A stretch of 64,000 nt of DNA from Robinsoniella peoriensis (GTDB lineage: Bacteria; Bacillota; Clostridia; Lachnospirales; Lachnospiraceae): contig NZ_JTGN01000014.1 in NCBI RefSeq assembly GCF_000797495.1, forward strand, positions 105,060-169,059, given 5' to 3'. The position numbers and the translations under genes were made by a program. The notes beneath the pieces were generated by a model. That model made no database searches. It was not told where the DNA came from and saw only the letters and a list, made by a program, of their open reading frames with translations. Position 1 is the first letter of the stretch, and each line of letters opens with the position of its first letter. Shown here piece by piece: positions 8,199 to 17,455 of this stretch.

Positions 8199-10208
8199 TC
8201 AATCATCAAATCTGTCCTTGATACACTGGGGGATGTTATCATTATACAAGTACATATAGCTTGTTATGGTATCACCCTTTTCATTTTTATAAGTTACGTT
8301 CACATCGTAAGCGGAAGACTGGGGAAACAGGAAGTAGTCATTTCCACCTGAATTTACCAGATTTTCCGCAATTTCCTTGAAATCTTCCTTCGAGCTAAAG
8401 ACTTCTTCCCGGCTGCCCTTTTCTTCATACTTCAAAACTCTCATTGAAATCACCTTATCCGGGTCAAGTTTTGCGTCTACACTGTGACCATATTCCTTCA
8501 ACAGTGCCAGAGTTTTTTCAAAGCAGGGATATAAGGTATACGTTCCACTTGGAACCTTTTTATTGATTCCCTCTAACCGGATGCTGACCAGACTGGATGC
8601 TTTCATGTCTTCGTATTTCATATTTGCAAGTTCTTCCCGGAAGGTATCAACCAGAGAAATAAGCTGCTTGCTGTTCAGATTCAGCTGAATGGATTCATCC
8701 GTTTTCACCAGCTCTATCTTGCCGACCTCATCTCCAGTCAGATTAATTGCCGGATATAATCCTTCTTTAAACTCCTGTGTCTGATAAAGATCTGCTAATG
8801 CTTTTTCAAGTACACTATGCTCTGCCTGATAGGAACGAATCTTTTCTTTTCCGTTTTTCAGACGGTATTTCACAATCACATAATTCGTTGATACATCTTC
8901 CGGTTTATTTATAGCAGACTCTACGATTTCATAAATGCTGTCCATCTTTGTCACCTGCATATGATCCAGTACATATGATTTCGTATCGGTACCGGAAATG
9001 TAAATTCCATTGTCACTCCACTTCTCGTATACATTGGTTGCCAGGCCGTCAATCCAGATAGCTGCACTTTCCACATTTTCTTCTTTAGGTATATTGCGGT
9101 CATAACCAAATACATCGAACCGGAATATTCCAATAATCGCAAATGATACGATCAGCGATGCCAGCATCAGTTTCTTTCTAGCCAATACTTTTGTAAAATC
9201 AATATGATAAATAAACTCAATAATCGCACTGCTTATTACTCCGCCAAAAATCACACCAAATGCCAGCCAAAGGTCCTTACCTTCAATTGCCATCATATGG
9301 GCTATAAATCCGCACCCGATTGATATGGGAACTACCAACAGGAATTTAATAACCGATTCTGATTTTGGAAATGCTATTGCACGCTCAGATGCTTCAGAAG
9401 AGCGTATACGGTACAGATAAAGCACGATTACAAGCATTGCTGCGAATGCCGCTATTGCAATCAGCAGTTCTTTCAGGAACATTGATCCCTCACTGGCAGC
9501 TCCAACCGTTAGTCCATAAAGGAAAAGAGGTGAAAAATATTCCGCCAGCTGCATCCAGAAACTTTCATTCTGATAAAATGTTTTAAAGAAGATACTAAAT
9601 AGTCCTGTCGCCAGGAAAATAACTCCGGGCAGATACAACAAAAATACGGTTACAGCAAGTATACCCACCACAATTTTACCTGTGAGCATCATGGCAAGAA
9701 TTACCGTTATATAAAGCAGCAGGTAGAATAAAATATGAATAAATCCTCCCAGCAGCACCTGACCCACTACTCCGCCGGTAGTTACTCCTCTAAGTGCCCC
9801 GATGAACAGAACAATCAGCATATTTACAAGAAAAGGTACCACAAACTGCAAAATTCCACTTAAAAACTGCACCCAGAAGAAGTGGTCTCTCTTAATGGGA
9901 AGACTGTGGTAAAAATCCAGTTTTGTAGAAGAATGCAGATAGCAAAATCTGGATACACCGCATAAAACTGCACTGGATACTGTGAGAAAAATAATGACAC
10001 CGTTATAACTCAGAAGATCGGCAAACTGTGCCGTTACTTCTTTCATGGTGCAGCCTCCATTTTTAAGGCTTGCCAGCATCTGGTCTAAGGTAAATATCCC
10101 CCGTACCGTAAATAGCAGGAAAAATACCAGAGAGATAATCGCTATAATGCCGCCGCTTCGTTTCAAATCCTGCTTCAATAACTTAGAGAATGAGATTTTT
10201 GATGTCAT
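8199..10208 (-). CDS. ABC transporter permease with C-terminal DUF6449-like extracellular domain
   Basis: About 669 residues. The first 400 residues hold many hydrophobic segments (for example near 20-45, 65-85, 110-195, 260-290, 310-400); the last 270 are mostly soluble and probably outside the cell. It belongs with the ATPase upstream (genes overlap by 26 bp) and a YtrA-type regulator, the arrangement of antibiotic- or lipid-responsive exporters. The ATG at 10208 is chosen because GGAGGT lies just upstream; the in-frame extension to 10358 would overlap the ATPase gene by 176 bp. Substrate unknown; the DUF name is from memory of similar proteins. Confidence 0.82.
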   Translation of the reverse strand: MTSKISFSKLLKQDLKRSGGIIAIISLVFFLLFTVRGIFTLDQMLASLKNGGCTMKEVTAQFADLLSYNGVIIFLTVSSAVLCGVSRFCYLHSSTKLDFYHSLPIKRDHFFWVQFLSGILQFVVPFLVNMLIVLFIGALRGVTTGGVVGQVLLGGFIHILFYLLLYITVILAMMLTGKIVVGILAVTVFLLYLPGVIFLATGLFSIFFKTFYQNESFWMQLAEYFSPLFLYGLTVGAASEGSMFLKELLIAIAAFAAMLVIVLYLYRIRSSEASERAIAFPKSESVIKFLLVVPISIGCGFIAHMMAIEGKDLWLAFGVIFGGVISSAIIEFIYHIDFTKVLARKKLMLASLIVSFAIIGIFRFDVFGYDRNIPKEENVESAAIWIDGLATNVYEKWSDNGIYISGTDTKSYVLDHMQVTKMDSIYEIVESAINKPEDVSTNYVIVKYRLKNGKEKIRSYQAEHSVLEKALADLYQTQEFKEGLYPAINLTGDEVGKIELVKTDESIQLNLNSKQLISLVDTFREELANMKYEDMKASSLVSIRLEGINKKVPSGTYTLYPCFEKTLALLKEYGHSVDAKLDPDKVISMRVLKYEEKGSREEVFSSKEDFKEIAENLVNSGGNDYFLFPQSSAYDVNVTYKNEKGDTITSYMYLYNDNIPQCIKDRFDD

Positions 10209-11085
10209 ATCCTGCCACCTCCGTTTCACTAATAAATATTTCCTCAAGCGACAGTGGAAGTATTTCATAAAATAAAGGTTTCTTGCTTCCAACCAATGCC
10301 AGAATTGCTTCCTTCTTACCGCGTACGGTGAGGGATACAAGAGAACCTCTCTTTTCATACTGCATTACATCCAGCTCTTTTAGAATTTCCTCTTCCGCCG
10401 TAGGGTTCTGAATTACATACTGCAGCTTATGGATTTCAAATCTCATATCTTCCAGATCTCTTGACAACAGGATACCGCCTTCATGCAGCAGACCCACGTG
10501 GTCGCAGATATCTTCCAACTCTCTTAAGTTATGGGACGCAATAATCGGCGTAAACTCCCTGTTTAAAATTTCACTTGCAAAGATACTCTTTACCGCCTGT
10601 CTCATAACCGGGTCAAGCCCGTCAAACGTTTCATCACACAGCAGATATTTCGTGTTAGTGCAAATTCCAAGCAATACAGATACCTGTTTTTTCATACCTT
10701 TTGAAAATGTATTGATTTTGCGTTTCATATCCAGTCCAAATTTTTCTATCAGTTCTATAAATCGAAATTCACTGAACTCCGGATAGATAATTTTATAATA
10801 CTCCATCATTTCCTTTACCGTAGCATTGTTAAAATAATACGGTGTGTCGGGGATAAAGCAAATTAACTTTTTTGCCTGAATATTTTCAAAAACTTCCATA
10901 TTATCAATCTTGACAGATCCTTTGTCTGCCTTTAATATCCCACTCAGAATTCTCATGAAGGTACTTTTTCCGGCTCCGTTGGTTCCAACCAAGCCAAATA
11001 CGGAACCCTCCCGAATCGTAGTGCTGATATCCGTAATTGCTTTAATGTCGCCAAATGACTTACTAATGGACATTACTTCTATCAT
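10183..11085 (-). CDS. ABC transporter ATP-binding protein (YtrB/CcmA-like)
   Basis: A 300-residue ATPase: Walker A GTNGAGKST (about 34-42), a degenerate signature FSKGMKKQ (about 128-135) and Walker B YLLCDETFDGLDP. The Lys-Gly-Met signature variant is typical of YtrB-like exporters regulated by GntR-family YtrA proteins. Start ATG follows GGGGAGG and overlaps the end of the regulator gene by 23 bp. It powers the permease encoded downstream. Confidence 0.92.
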   Translation of the reverse strand: MIEVMSISKSFGDIKAITDISTTIREGSVFGLVGTNGAGKSTFMRILSGILKADKGSVKIDNMEVFENIQAKKLICFIPDTPYYFNNATVKEMMEYYKIIYPEFSEFRFIELIEKFGLDMKRKINTFSKGMKKQVSVLLGICTNTKYLLCDETFDGLDPVMRQAVKSIFASEILNREFTPIIASHNLRELEDICDHVGLLHEGGILLSRDLEDMRFEIHKLQYVIQNPTAEEEILKELDVMQYEKRGSLVSLTVRGKKEAILALVGSKKPLFYEILPLSLEEIFISETEVAGYDIKNLIL

Positions 11086-11452
11086 ACTTTACCTCCCCAT
11101 ACACCTCATCAACTTTAATGTAAAATTCATCCCTCGTGATTCCTAATTCCTTTCCCTGTGATACAACCGTCTGAAAATCATCAAAAACAACTTTCTTCTT
11201 TTGTATCAGCAGATTTCTGTCTCCTGTGACAAAATTCCCCTTTCCTTTTACAGGGTAGATAAATCCCTGCTGCTCCAGTTGCGTATAAGCTTTCTGGATT
11301 GTATTGGGGTTGATTGATAAATCCATTGCCAGCTTGCGTACAGAAGGCATCTGACTGTCAGGCTCCATTACACCCTTCACAATCAGCATTTGAAACTTTT
11401 CCACAATTTGCTCATAAATGGGCCGCCTGTCTTTGTAGTCAACAATAATCAT
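11063..11452 (-). CDS. GntR-family regulator, YtrA subfamily
   Basis: A 129-residue regulator with an N-terminal winged helix (about residues 1-75; PSVRKLAMDL and NPNTIQKAYTQLEQQG are the GntR recognition region) and the short helical C-terminus typical of YtrA, too short for a ligand-binding FCD or UTRA domain. It is the first gene of an operon with an ABC ATPase and permease and should repress that operon. A matching inverted repeat overlaps its -10 box. YtrA systems respond to cell-wall antibiotics in Bacillus; the inducer here is not known. Confidence 0.92.
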   Translation of the reverse strand: MIIVDYKDRRPIYEQIVEKFQMLIVKGVMEPDSQMPSVRKLAMDLSINPNTIQKAYTQLEQQGFIYPVKGKGNFVTGDRNLLIQKKKVVFDDFQTVVSQGKELGITRDEFYIKVDEVYGEVKYDRSNVH

Positions 11453-11486
11453 GAGACTCTCCTTTCTGAAATACTGCCATATTATC

Positions 11487-11507
11487 TGTACTATCTATAT
11501 TAGTACA
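11487..11507. promoter_or_regulatory. Inverted-repeat operator of the YtrA-type regulator
   Basis: TGTACTA-N7-TAGTACA, perfect 7-bp arms. It covers the -10 box of the operon promoter, consistent with repression by the GntR-family protein encoded immediately downstream. Confidence 0.65.
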
Positions 11508-11526
11508 CATACATTGTTTTTGTCAA
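11497..11526 (-). promoter_or_regulatory. Promoter of the YtrA-type ABC operon
   Basis: Minus strand: consensus TTGACA (11526-11521), 18-bp spacer, TAATAT (11502-11497). The regulator's start codon is about 45 bp downstream. Confidence 0.7.
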
Positions 11527-11651
11527 CGCTATATTTCTTAGGAAAATCTAAAGATTTAAAACATCAATTCTACTTAGCCTGAAGACCGCACTTTACATTC
11601 GGTAGTTCAGAAATCTTACTTTATCAAATGGGAATCTTTAAGATTCCGCAC

Positions 11652-11695
11652 AAAAAAAGCCGGGCTATTCTCACCTATGCGTGAAAACTACCCGG
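11652..11695 (-). terminator. Rho-independent terminator of the recombinase-associated small gene
   Basis: CCGGGTA.../...TAGCCCGG hairpin read on the minus strand, followed by seven T. It ends the transcript coming from the 82-residue gene at 11822. The rest of the 11453-11821 gap holds the YtrA promoter and a short palindrome (GGAATCTT-T-AAGATTCC at 11631-11647); no further gene is seen. Confidence 0.75.
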
Positions 11696-11821
11696 ATTGC
11701 TGCACAATTCGTACCATTTCTTTGAATTTTTTCCATACTGACTCTTACCGCCCACATACTCAATACAAAAGCTCTTTTACTCCCTGATATGTATGAATGT
11801 ATATATTATATTTATGTGCAC

Positions 11822-12070
11822 CTACGCTCCTAAGCTTTTTAACAAATAATCTCTGGCTTCTTCGGAATTCTGATAGTCTGCATCTTCTTCTAACATATAG
11901 TTTATGGTTACATTCCATTCACTTGCCGGGAATTGCAATGCCGGGATACCTTTGATGGCTGCACATATCTTTGTCTTATTGTATTTTGTATTTACCTGGC
12001 GCAAGTCTGAAACATAACAGTCAAGCTCCTGCGCTAAAATATCCAGTACAGACTTATTAAAGTTCTCCAT
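11822..12070 (-). CDS. Small protein of unknown function next to a serine recombinase
   Basis: An 82-residue acidic cytoplasmic protein; no function recognised. It may belong to the small DUF6061-like proteins of Clostridia, which I recall only loosely. The ATG at 12070 has AAAGGAAG 8 bases upstream; the in-frame ATG at 12094 has no ribosome site. It lies downstream of the serine recombinase and is separated from it by 176 bp carrying three copies of a GTAGACTTTTTTT repeat, one of which overlaps a possible promoter (TATAAT at 12178-12183). It may be a partner or passenger of the recombinase. Confidence 0.65.
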   Translation of the reverse strand: MENFNKSVLDILAQELDCYVSDLRQVNTKYNKTKICAAIKGIPALQFPASEWNVTINYMLEEDADYQNSEEARDYLLKSLGA

Positions 12071-12114
12071 AATTTGTGCTTCCTTTCCGAACAATATGAT
12101 AACATCCGTCTAGA

Positions 12115-12230
12115 AAAGTAGACTTTTTTTGACAGATTAGAAAGTGGTAAATAATAGCATTTAACCCTACATTTAGTATTATACATAGTATGTCAAAAAA
12201 AGTCTACTTTAACTGGCAAAAAAAGTCTAC
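12115..12230. repeat. Three-copy AAAGTAGACTTTTTTTGACA repeat (recombinase site or operator)
   Basis: A perfect 20-bp inverted pair: AAAGTAGACTTTTTTTGACA at 12115-12134 and its complement at 12191-12210. A third, shorter copy (AAAAAAAGTCTAC) is at 12218-12230, in the same orientation as the second. They fill the gap between the serine recombinase and the next gene, the position expected of a resolvase res site or a regulator's operators. Confidence 0.6.
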
Positions 12231-12246
12231 AATTTTTGATAAAAAT

Positions 12247-12840
12247 TTAATTATTTTCCATTTTTAACCAATTAAGAAATGTCTGATGGGAAATTCCCAT
12301 TTTCTTTGCCGCCTTGCGGCTGGATATTTCTCCATTCAGCCAAACCTTTCTCCATTTCGGGAAATCCGGATGAATCGGTTTCCGCGGCCTTCCAAAGCGA
12401 ACCCCTTTCAAACGCGCTGCTGCAATCCCCTCCGCCTGCCTGGTTCTTATATTCTGTCTTTCATTTTCCGCTACAAAGCTTAATAGCTGCAGCACTAAAT
12501 CAGCAATAAAAGTACCCATCAGATCCTTACCCTGCCTGGTATCCAGCAATGGCATATCCAGCACATAGATATCTATTTTTTTCTCTTTTGTCAATACTCT
12601 CCACTGATAAATAATTTCTTCATAATTTCTCCCCAGCCGGTCAATGCTCTTAATCACCAGCAAATCCCCCTCTTTCATCCTTCGTACCAGCTTTTTATAT
12701 GCGGGCCGGTTAAAATCCTTTCCACTGAGCTTATCCATATAGATATTCTCCATTAAAACAGGCAGTGCCTGTAGTGCAAGCAGCTGCCTATCCTCGTTCT
12801 GGTCCTTGGATGACACTCTGATATAACCGTATGTTTTCAT
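12247..12840 (-). CDS. Serine recombinase, resolvase/invertase family
   Basis: A 197-residue small serine recombinase. The catalytic serine lies in GYIRVSSKDQNEDRQ (about residues 5-19); the family motif LVIKSIDRLGRNYEEI (about 60-75) follows. The C-terminus has a helix-turn-helix (SRKAAKKMGISHQTFLNWL, about 173-191). Length fits resolvases and invertases rather than large integrases. It would cut and rejoin DNA at short repeats, possibly the three copies just downstream. No transposase or phage gene is adjacent. Confidence 0.93.
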   Translation of the reverse strand: MKTYGYIRVSSKDQNEDRQLLALQALPVLMENIYMDKLSGKDFNRPAYKKLVRRMKEGDLLVIKSIDRLGRNYEEIIYQWRVLTKEKKIDIYVLDMPLLDTRQGKDLMGTFIADLVLQLLSFVAENERQNIRTRQAEGIAAARLKGVRFGRPRKPIHPDFPKWRKVWLNGEISSRKAAKKMGISHQTFLNWLKMENN

Positions 12841-12937
12841 AATCTCATCATATCCTTTCTTCTTTCGTATGAAATTATGATAACGGAAAATGAGCAGAAA
12901 ATTATTACCAATTTATGGTAATTACCATTATTACAAG

Positions 12938-12996
12938 AAAAAACAGTACTTTCTGCCTCTATTTCGTTAGAAATAAAGAAAAAGTACTGTTTTTAT
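12938..12996 (-). terminator. Terminator of the BceAB-type operon
   Basis: AAACAGTACTTT (12941-12952) and AAAGTACTGTTT (12981-12992) form a 12-bp stem; on the minus strand it is followed by six T. It lies just after the BceB-type permease stop. Confidence 0.7.
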
Positions 12997-13015
12997 AGAT
13001 GTTACTTTTTAAATA

Positions 13016-15001
13016 TCAGCCAACTATTTTATAATATGTCTTAGCCGTCATTGTAAATACAAAACTATATATGATGGCAAAAATGATAATGGTACCGATT
13101 GTGCATATTACAAATAGATCCGTATTGAATAAACCAAACATAAATAAAAGTTTGCTCATCATGTTAAATGCTGCTGCTACATGCAGGATCGCAACTACCA
13201 ATGGGAGGAAAAAGACCGTGAGAATCTGACTCCTTATACTCTTTTTTACTTCTCCTTTACTCATCCCCACCTTCTGCATAATAGAAAATCGTTCTTTATC
13301 TTCATATCCTTCAGAAATCTGCTTATAATAAATAATCAAAACAGTTGCCATCAGGAATAAGACTCCTATAAATACGCCAATAAATAAGAAACTGCTAATT
13401 GATGCCCTGAGCATAGCTGCTCCACTGTCTCTGTCGCTGAGGTTAATAAAAAGATCTTCACTGGCTTCCAGCATTGTCCTCAATTTCTTATGAAGTACAT
13501 TAGTATAATGATCCAGTGTTTTCTGGTCTCCGTCTGCATTAAATCCAATAAAAGTATCCGGTTCCTCACTTCCCGAATTTATGTCTGTACCTGCGGCTAT
13601 ACAAATATTATTGATAATCTCCTGATTTGCAAAAACGACTCCATACCCATCCAGCATATTAATTGTAAGGTTTGCTATCATATCATTATCTTTGATTTCT
13701 TCAGATACTTTATATTCACTGCTCCCTATTCTTAAGGTTGGATAGGCAAAGCTTTTCTTAAAGTCAATGATCAGCACCTCATCTTCTGCCAGTTTCTTAT
13801 CCGTACCCATTACCTCATTATAATTGTCAACGGTCATTAACATACAGGCGCTGAGATTTCCCTGATCCACTCCCACTAACTGTAATTCATTATCTATCTG
13901 AGAAACTCCCAGTGAATTATAGCGGTATTGAAAATAATCCTTTACCTTGATATTATTTTTTTCAGCTTCTTGATATACAATATTCTTCATCTGCTCCACT
14001 TCCTCTTCTGTTGCATGGTAGGAAGTCATAGAATATTGCTCCGGATACATATTATGAATCAATTCTTCAATTCCGATATTTAGAGAAATCGTTGTTGCGA
14101 TACTGAGCAGAACCCCTGTACTGAGAATACAGATATTTGCAAGTCCTACTGCATTCTGCTTCATGCGGTAGATCATACCGGAAACAGATGTGAAATGCTT
14201 TTGCCGGTAATAAAACGCCTTGTTTTTCTTCAGTATTTTAAGAAGCGCTATGCTTCCGGTAATAAACAAGAGGTAGGTGCCTACAATGACAAGCAAAACT
14301 GCAATGAAAAACTGAATCAATGCATCAATCGGAGATTTCACGGTAATTGCCATAAAATAGCCGACAGCCGTACATATTAATCCAATAAGAGCTGTGATCC
14401 ATCTTGCCTTGGGCTCTTTTTCCCCCTTATTCCCTCCGTAGAGAAGCTCAATCGGTTTACTTTTTCCAGTCATAAAAAGATTTGAAAGCAGCGTACAGGC
14501 AAATATAATCCCAAAAAGAATCAGCGTACTGCAAATCGCATCCCTACTCATGATAAATTCAAAATCTACATTTGTCTGAATCAGCTTAAGCAGGATCAGG
14601 AACATCAGTTTACTAATTAAAATTCCCCCCAATAATCCAATCCCAAGGGATACGGCAGAGGTAAAAATACATTCATAGAGCAATATTCTGCCTATATGGC
14701 GCTTTTCCAGGCCCAGGATACTGTATAGCCCCAGTTCTTTTTTCCGGCGCTTCATTAAGAAGCTATTCGTATAGAACAGAAAAATCACTGAAAAAATTGC
14801 TATGATTGACTGCCCAAATTGCAATACCATTCTTAACGATTCACTCCCACGCATCTCATCGATTCCCGGATTGCCCGAAATAGCACTCATAACCAGATAC
14901 ATGATAATCGTACATATGCAGGTCAGCATATAAGGCACATACATTCCGGCATTTTTACGAATGTTCGTTACTGCCATTTTAGGGTAAAAAGAATTACGCA
15001 T
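13016..15001 (-). CDS. BceB-type ABC transporter permease (FtsX-like)
   Basis: About 661 residues with an N-terminal TM, FtsX-type membrane domains (about 50-170 and 520-650) and a large extracellular domain (about 315-515), the layout of permeases that sense and remove cell-wall-targeting peptides such as bacitracin. The conserved MKRRKKELGLYSILGLEKRHI stretch is the cytoplasmic coupling helix. ATG at 15001 has AGGAGG 8 bases upstream and overlaps the ATPase stop by 8 bp. In such systems the permease also signals to a BceS kinase; a matching BceRS pair lies at 20.2-21.9 kb. Confidence 0.92.
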   Translation of the reverse strand: MRNSFYPKMAVTNIRKNAGMYVPYMLTCICTIIMYLVMSAISGNPGIDEMRGSESLRMVLQFGQSIIAIFSVIFLFYTNSFLMKRRKKELGLYSILGLEKRHIGRILLYECIFTSAVSLGIGLLGGILISKLMFLILLKLIQTNVDFEFIMSRDAICSTLILFGIIFACTLLSNLFMTGKSKPIELLYGGNKGEKEPKARWITALIGLICTAVGYFMAITVKSPIDALIQFFIAVLLVIVGTYLLFITGSIALLKILKKNKAFYYRQKHFTSVSGMIYRMKQNAVGLANICILSTGVLLSIATTISLNIGIEELIHNMYPEQYSMTSYHATEEEVEQMKNIVYQEAEKNNIKVKDYFQYRYNSLGVSQIDNELQLVGVDQGNLSACMLMTVDNYNEVMGTDKKLAEDEVLIIDFKKSFAYPTLRIGSSEYKVSEEIKDNDMIANLTINMLDGYGVVFANQEIINNICIAAGTDINSGSEEPDTFIGFNADGDQKTLDHYTNVLHKKLRTMLEASEDLFINLSDRDSGAAMLRASISSFLFIGVFIGVLFLMATVLIIYYKQISEGYEDKERFSIMQKVGMSKGEVKKSIRSQILTVFFLPLVVAILHVAAAFNMMSKLLFMFGLFNTDLFVICTIGTIIIFAIIYSFVFTMTAKTYYKIVG

Positions 15002-15761
15002 TCTCTTCACCTCCTGACGCTAATACCGTCAAGGTCTCCGTTATTTTCTGGAACATGGCATCATTATTCATAGATCCTCTGTATAACTGATGGAATACCT
15101 CACCGTCTTTTATAAACAATACGCGCTGCGCATGGCTTGCAGCCCTGGTACTGTGGGTTACCATTAGAATTGTCTGCCCTTCCTTATTAATACGGGAAAA
15201 CAACTTTAACATCTGATCCGATGATTTTGAATCCAGCGCACCGGTAGGCTCATCTGCCAATACAATCTGGGGATTTGTAATCAAAGCTCTTGCCGCCGCT
15301 GCTCTCTGTTTCTGACCTCCGGAAACTTCATATGGATATTTCTTCAAAATATCCTGAATGTGCAGTTTCTCTGCCAGAGGTTCCAGTCTCTGACGCATCT
15401 CTTTATAATTTTTACCGGATAAAACCAGCGGCAGATAAATATTATCTTCTAATGAAAAAGTATCCAGCAAATTGAAATCCTGAAAAACAAAACCCAGGTT
15501 CTCTCTGCGAAATGCCGCAAGACCTTTGTCTTTTACCGACAACATACTATTTCCATTTAACAAAACATCTCCGCTGGTTGGTTTGTCCAAAGATGCAAGT
15601 ATATTCAATAACGTGGTTTTACCGGATCCGGACTCCCCCATAATAGCGACATACTCGCCTTCCTCAACAGAGAAATTCACATCGGTTAATGCCTGTACCT
15701 GATTCCCTCCAAAACGGGTGGTATATATTTTTTTTAAATTTTTTACTTCTAAAAGTGCCAT
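14994..15761 (-). CDS. BceA-type ABC transporter ATP-binding protein
   Basis: A 255-residue ATPase of the LolD/MacB/BceA group: Walker A GESGSGKTTLL (about 40), signature VSGGQKQRAAAARAL (about 145-159), Walker B IVLADEPTGALDS (about 165). It pairs with the BceB-type permease downstream. The start has GAGGAAG upstream. Upstream DNA holds two TAGCTTACATTT repeats 21 bp apart, one inside a CTTACA-N4-TGTAAG palindrome resembling BceR-type sites, so it is probably induced by the two-component system at 20.2-21.9 kb. Confidence 0.93.
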   Translation of the reverse strand: MALLEVKNLKKIYTTRFGGNQVQALTDVNFSVEEGEYVAIMGESGSGKTTLLNILASLDKPTSGDVLLNGNSMLSVKDKGLAAFRRENLGFVFQDFNLLDTFSLEDNIYLPLVLSGKNYKEMRQRLEPLAEKLHIQDILKKYPYEVSGGQKQRAAAARALITNPQIVLADEPTGALDSKSSDQMLKLFSRINKEGQTILMVTHSTRAASHAQRVLFIKDGEVFHQLYRGSMNNDAMFQKITETLTVLASGGEENA

Positions 15762-15828
15762 AGTCTTCTTCCTCTCTAACTTTTTCTGATCTTATTGTAA
15801 TAAAAAAAGAAATGGACTGCCATAATAT

Positions 15829-15868
15829 TAGCTTACATTTTCTATTCGATAGCTTACATTTCTGTAAG
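15829..15868 (-). promoter_or_regulatory. BceR-type operator upstream of the BceAB operon
   Basis: CTTACA-TTTC-TGTAAG (15853-15868) is a perfect 6-bp-arm inverted repeat. TAGCTTACATTT occurs at 15829-15840 and again at 15850-15861, 21 bp apart. TAATAT/TATTAT next to the proximal copy is a likely -10. The rest of the 15762-16107 gap shows no gene. Confidence 0.6.
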
Positions 15869-16107
15869 GTTGTAAAGTAATATATAACTCCTGATATCTA
15901 CATATATGCCCATATTAGAGGGGTTTCAGCATTTTAGCTTTCATATAAATCCTTATAAAACCTTATATCTCCATGGTCAAATGGTGTAAAAATGGTGTGA
16001 AGTTTTTTTATTAATAAAGTAGTATTTCTTTTTTTCCTTTATAATATTATAAACTCTATCTGTCATAGGTATGGTTCTATTTCAAGAACGAGTTATGGGG
16101 AAATTGA

Positions 16108-16943
16108 TTATACTTTGCTCTTTTTCCAATAAATAACATAGTATAGGATAAAGAGTATGACGGCGGCCGCTAACGGAATTAGAGCATTTATAATAGAGAG
16201 TGTACTCGACCATATTTGCCCTTGCCCCTGTGTTACATCAAGAAAAAGGTTCACCATAAAGGTTACTGGGCTTAAAAGCAACAACAAAACAGCACTGTAA
16301 GCAACTTTCTTGCCCTCAATTTTTTGAAGAGGAAAAATGCAACCCAAAAAAACACTATCAGAATGGGTGCTATACTAATACCCATGGAAAAAATCGGTAC
16401 ATGGTACTCCGTTAAACTATTTATCGCATAATCAAGCACATACAAAAATGGTACAAGAAAAATGCTTATATTGATGAGCGAACCGATGATTCCCTTCATC
16501 CCAAACTTTATCGCAGGAAAAAATACAAGCCATGCAAAAATGCTCACACTAATTGGTATGAGAGACCATGTAAATGTATTGGAAACCATTAAATTTACAA
16601 GGGATACTACAATGATAGCCAATAGAAGAAAAAAGGAAAAAACAGCAGCCCAGATATTTTGGGTCATTTTAATTTTGCCCATTGCTGTCTTTACTCCATA
16701 TTCCAAAGCATTGTGGATACTTGCTTTCATATTTGCCTCTTCCGAATTATTTTTTTCGCCATTTAGCAATTCCGCTATTGTGATTCCAAGAATGTCTGAA
16801 AGAGGCAATAGCAATGAAATGTCAGGGAAACTTAGCCCACATTCCCATTTCGATACTGCCTTATCGCTGACGTGAAGTTTTGCCGCCAAATCTTTTTGTG
16901 TCATTTGATTCGATTTTCGTAACTCTGATATTAACTGTCCCAT
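16108..16943 (-). pseudogene. HTH-type regulator with C-terminal membrane domain, frameshifted
   Basis: The first part (16272-16943) has an XRE helix-turn-helix (about residues 1-65; QKDLAAKLHVSDKAVSKWE) followed by about four membrane segments. The frame breaks near 16320: the protein runs out as RARKLLTVLF, while another frame continues as EGKKVAYSAVLLLLL with two more membrane segments to 16108. One base is missing after an A6 run. Near the start, a GGAGTT site serves ATGAAAAATAAAAAATG, which reads into a stop in its own frame unless one A is added. Two homopolymer breaks suggest a decayed gene or sequencing errors. Function unknown. Confidence 0.7.
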
Positions 16944-17101
16944 TTTTTATTTTTCATACTAAACTCCTTCGTATATTTATATGTTTATTTTACAAGAAAA
17001 AAAGCATTCACACAAGAAACATACAGTAGAATTGCGCAAAAATAAAGTAAACTAACAGTAGAATTTAACAAATGTTCAATCGATCATTGTTGATCTACAT
17101 T

Positions 17102-17239
17102 TCACGCAACAGATTTCAGCTGCTCCGTCACCCCTGCGGCTTTCACCATTTGGACCATAAGCTCGGTTGCATCGGTAAGCTCTGCAAAACCCCATAACTC
17201 TTTTCTCTGTTTCCGCTTTATCATTTCCTTTTTTGTCAT
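17102..17239 (-). CDS. 45-residue ORF with strong ribosome site, possible mobile-element remnant
   Basis: MTKKEMIKRKQRKELWGFAE then a mostly helical tail ending KSVA; 45 residues. AGGAGG lies about 8 bases upstream of the ATG. The ORF and its 200-bp upstream leader are visibly more GC-rich than the AT-rich genes on both sides, suggesting separate origin. No family recognised. The leader (17240-17455) carries no other ORF with a ribosome site; it ends in a low-GC stretch next to the leucine-rich-repeat gene. It may be a short real protein or the start of a deleted element gene. Confidence 0.45.
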   Translation of the reverse strand: MTKKEMIKRKQRKELWGFAELTDATELMVQMVKAAGVTEQLKSVA

Positions 17240-17455
17240 TCCTGTTTTCCTCCTATTTAAACCGTTTGCCAAATGCCCTCCTGACTGGATGCCGTCATGC
17301 TCCGGGGATTCTGCTAACTGCCCGGTTCTGGACTATCCGCCCTCGGGTGAGCTGTAAAAGCTATCCACGTTTGCCTTAAATTAAATAAGCCCATAACTGC
17401 GTTTAAGCGGTTACAGGCTTGTTATTGTGGTGTTTAATTTAAAATGATTTGGTTA

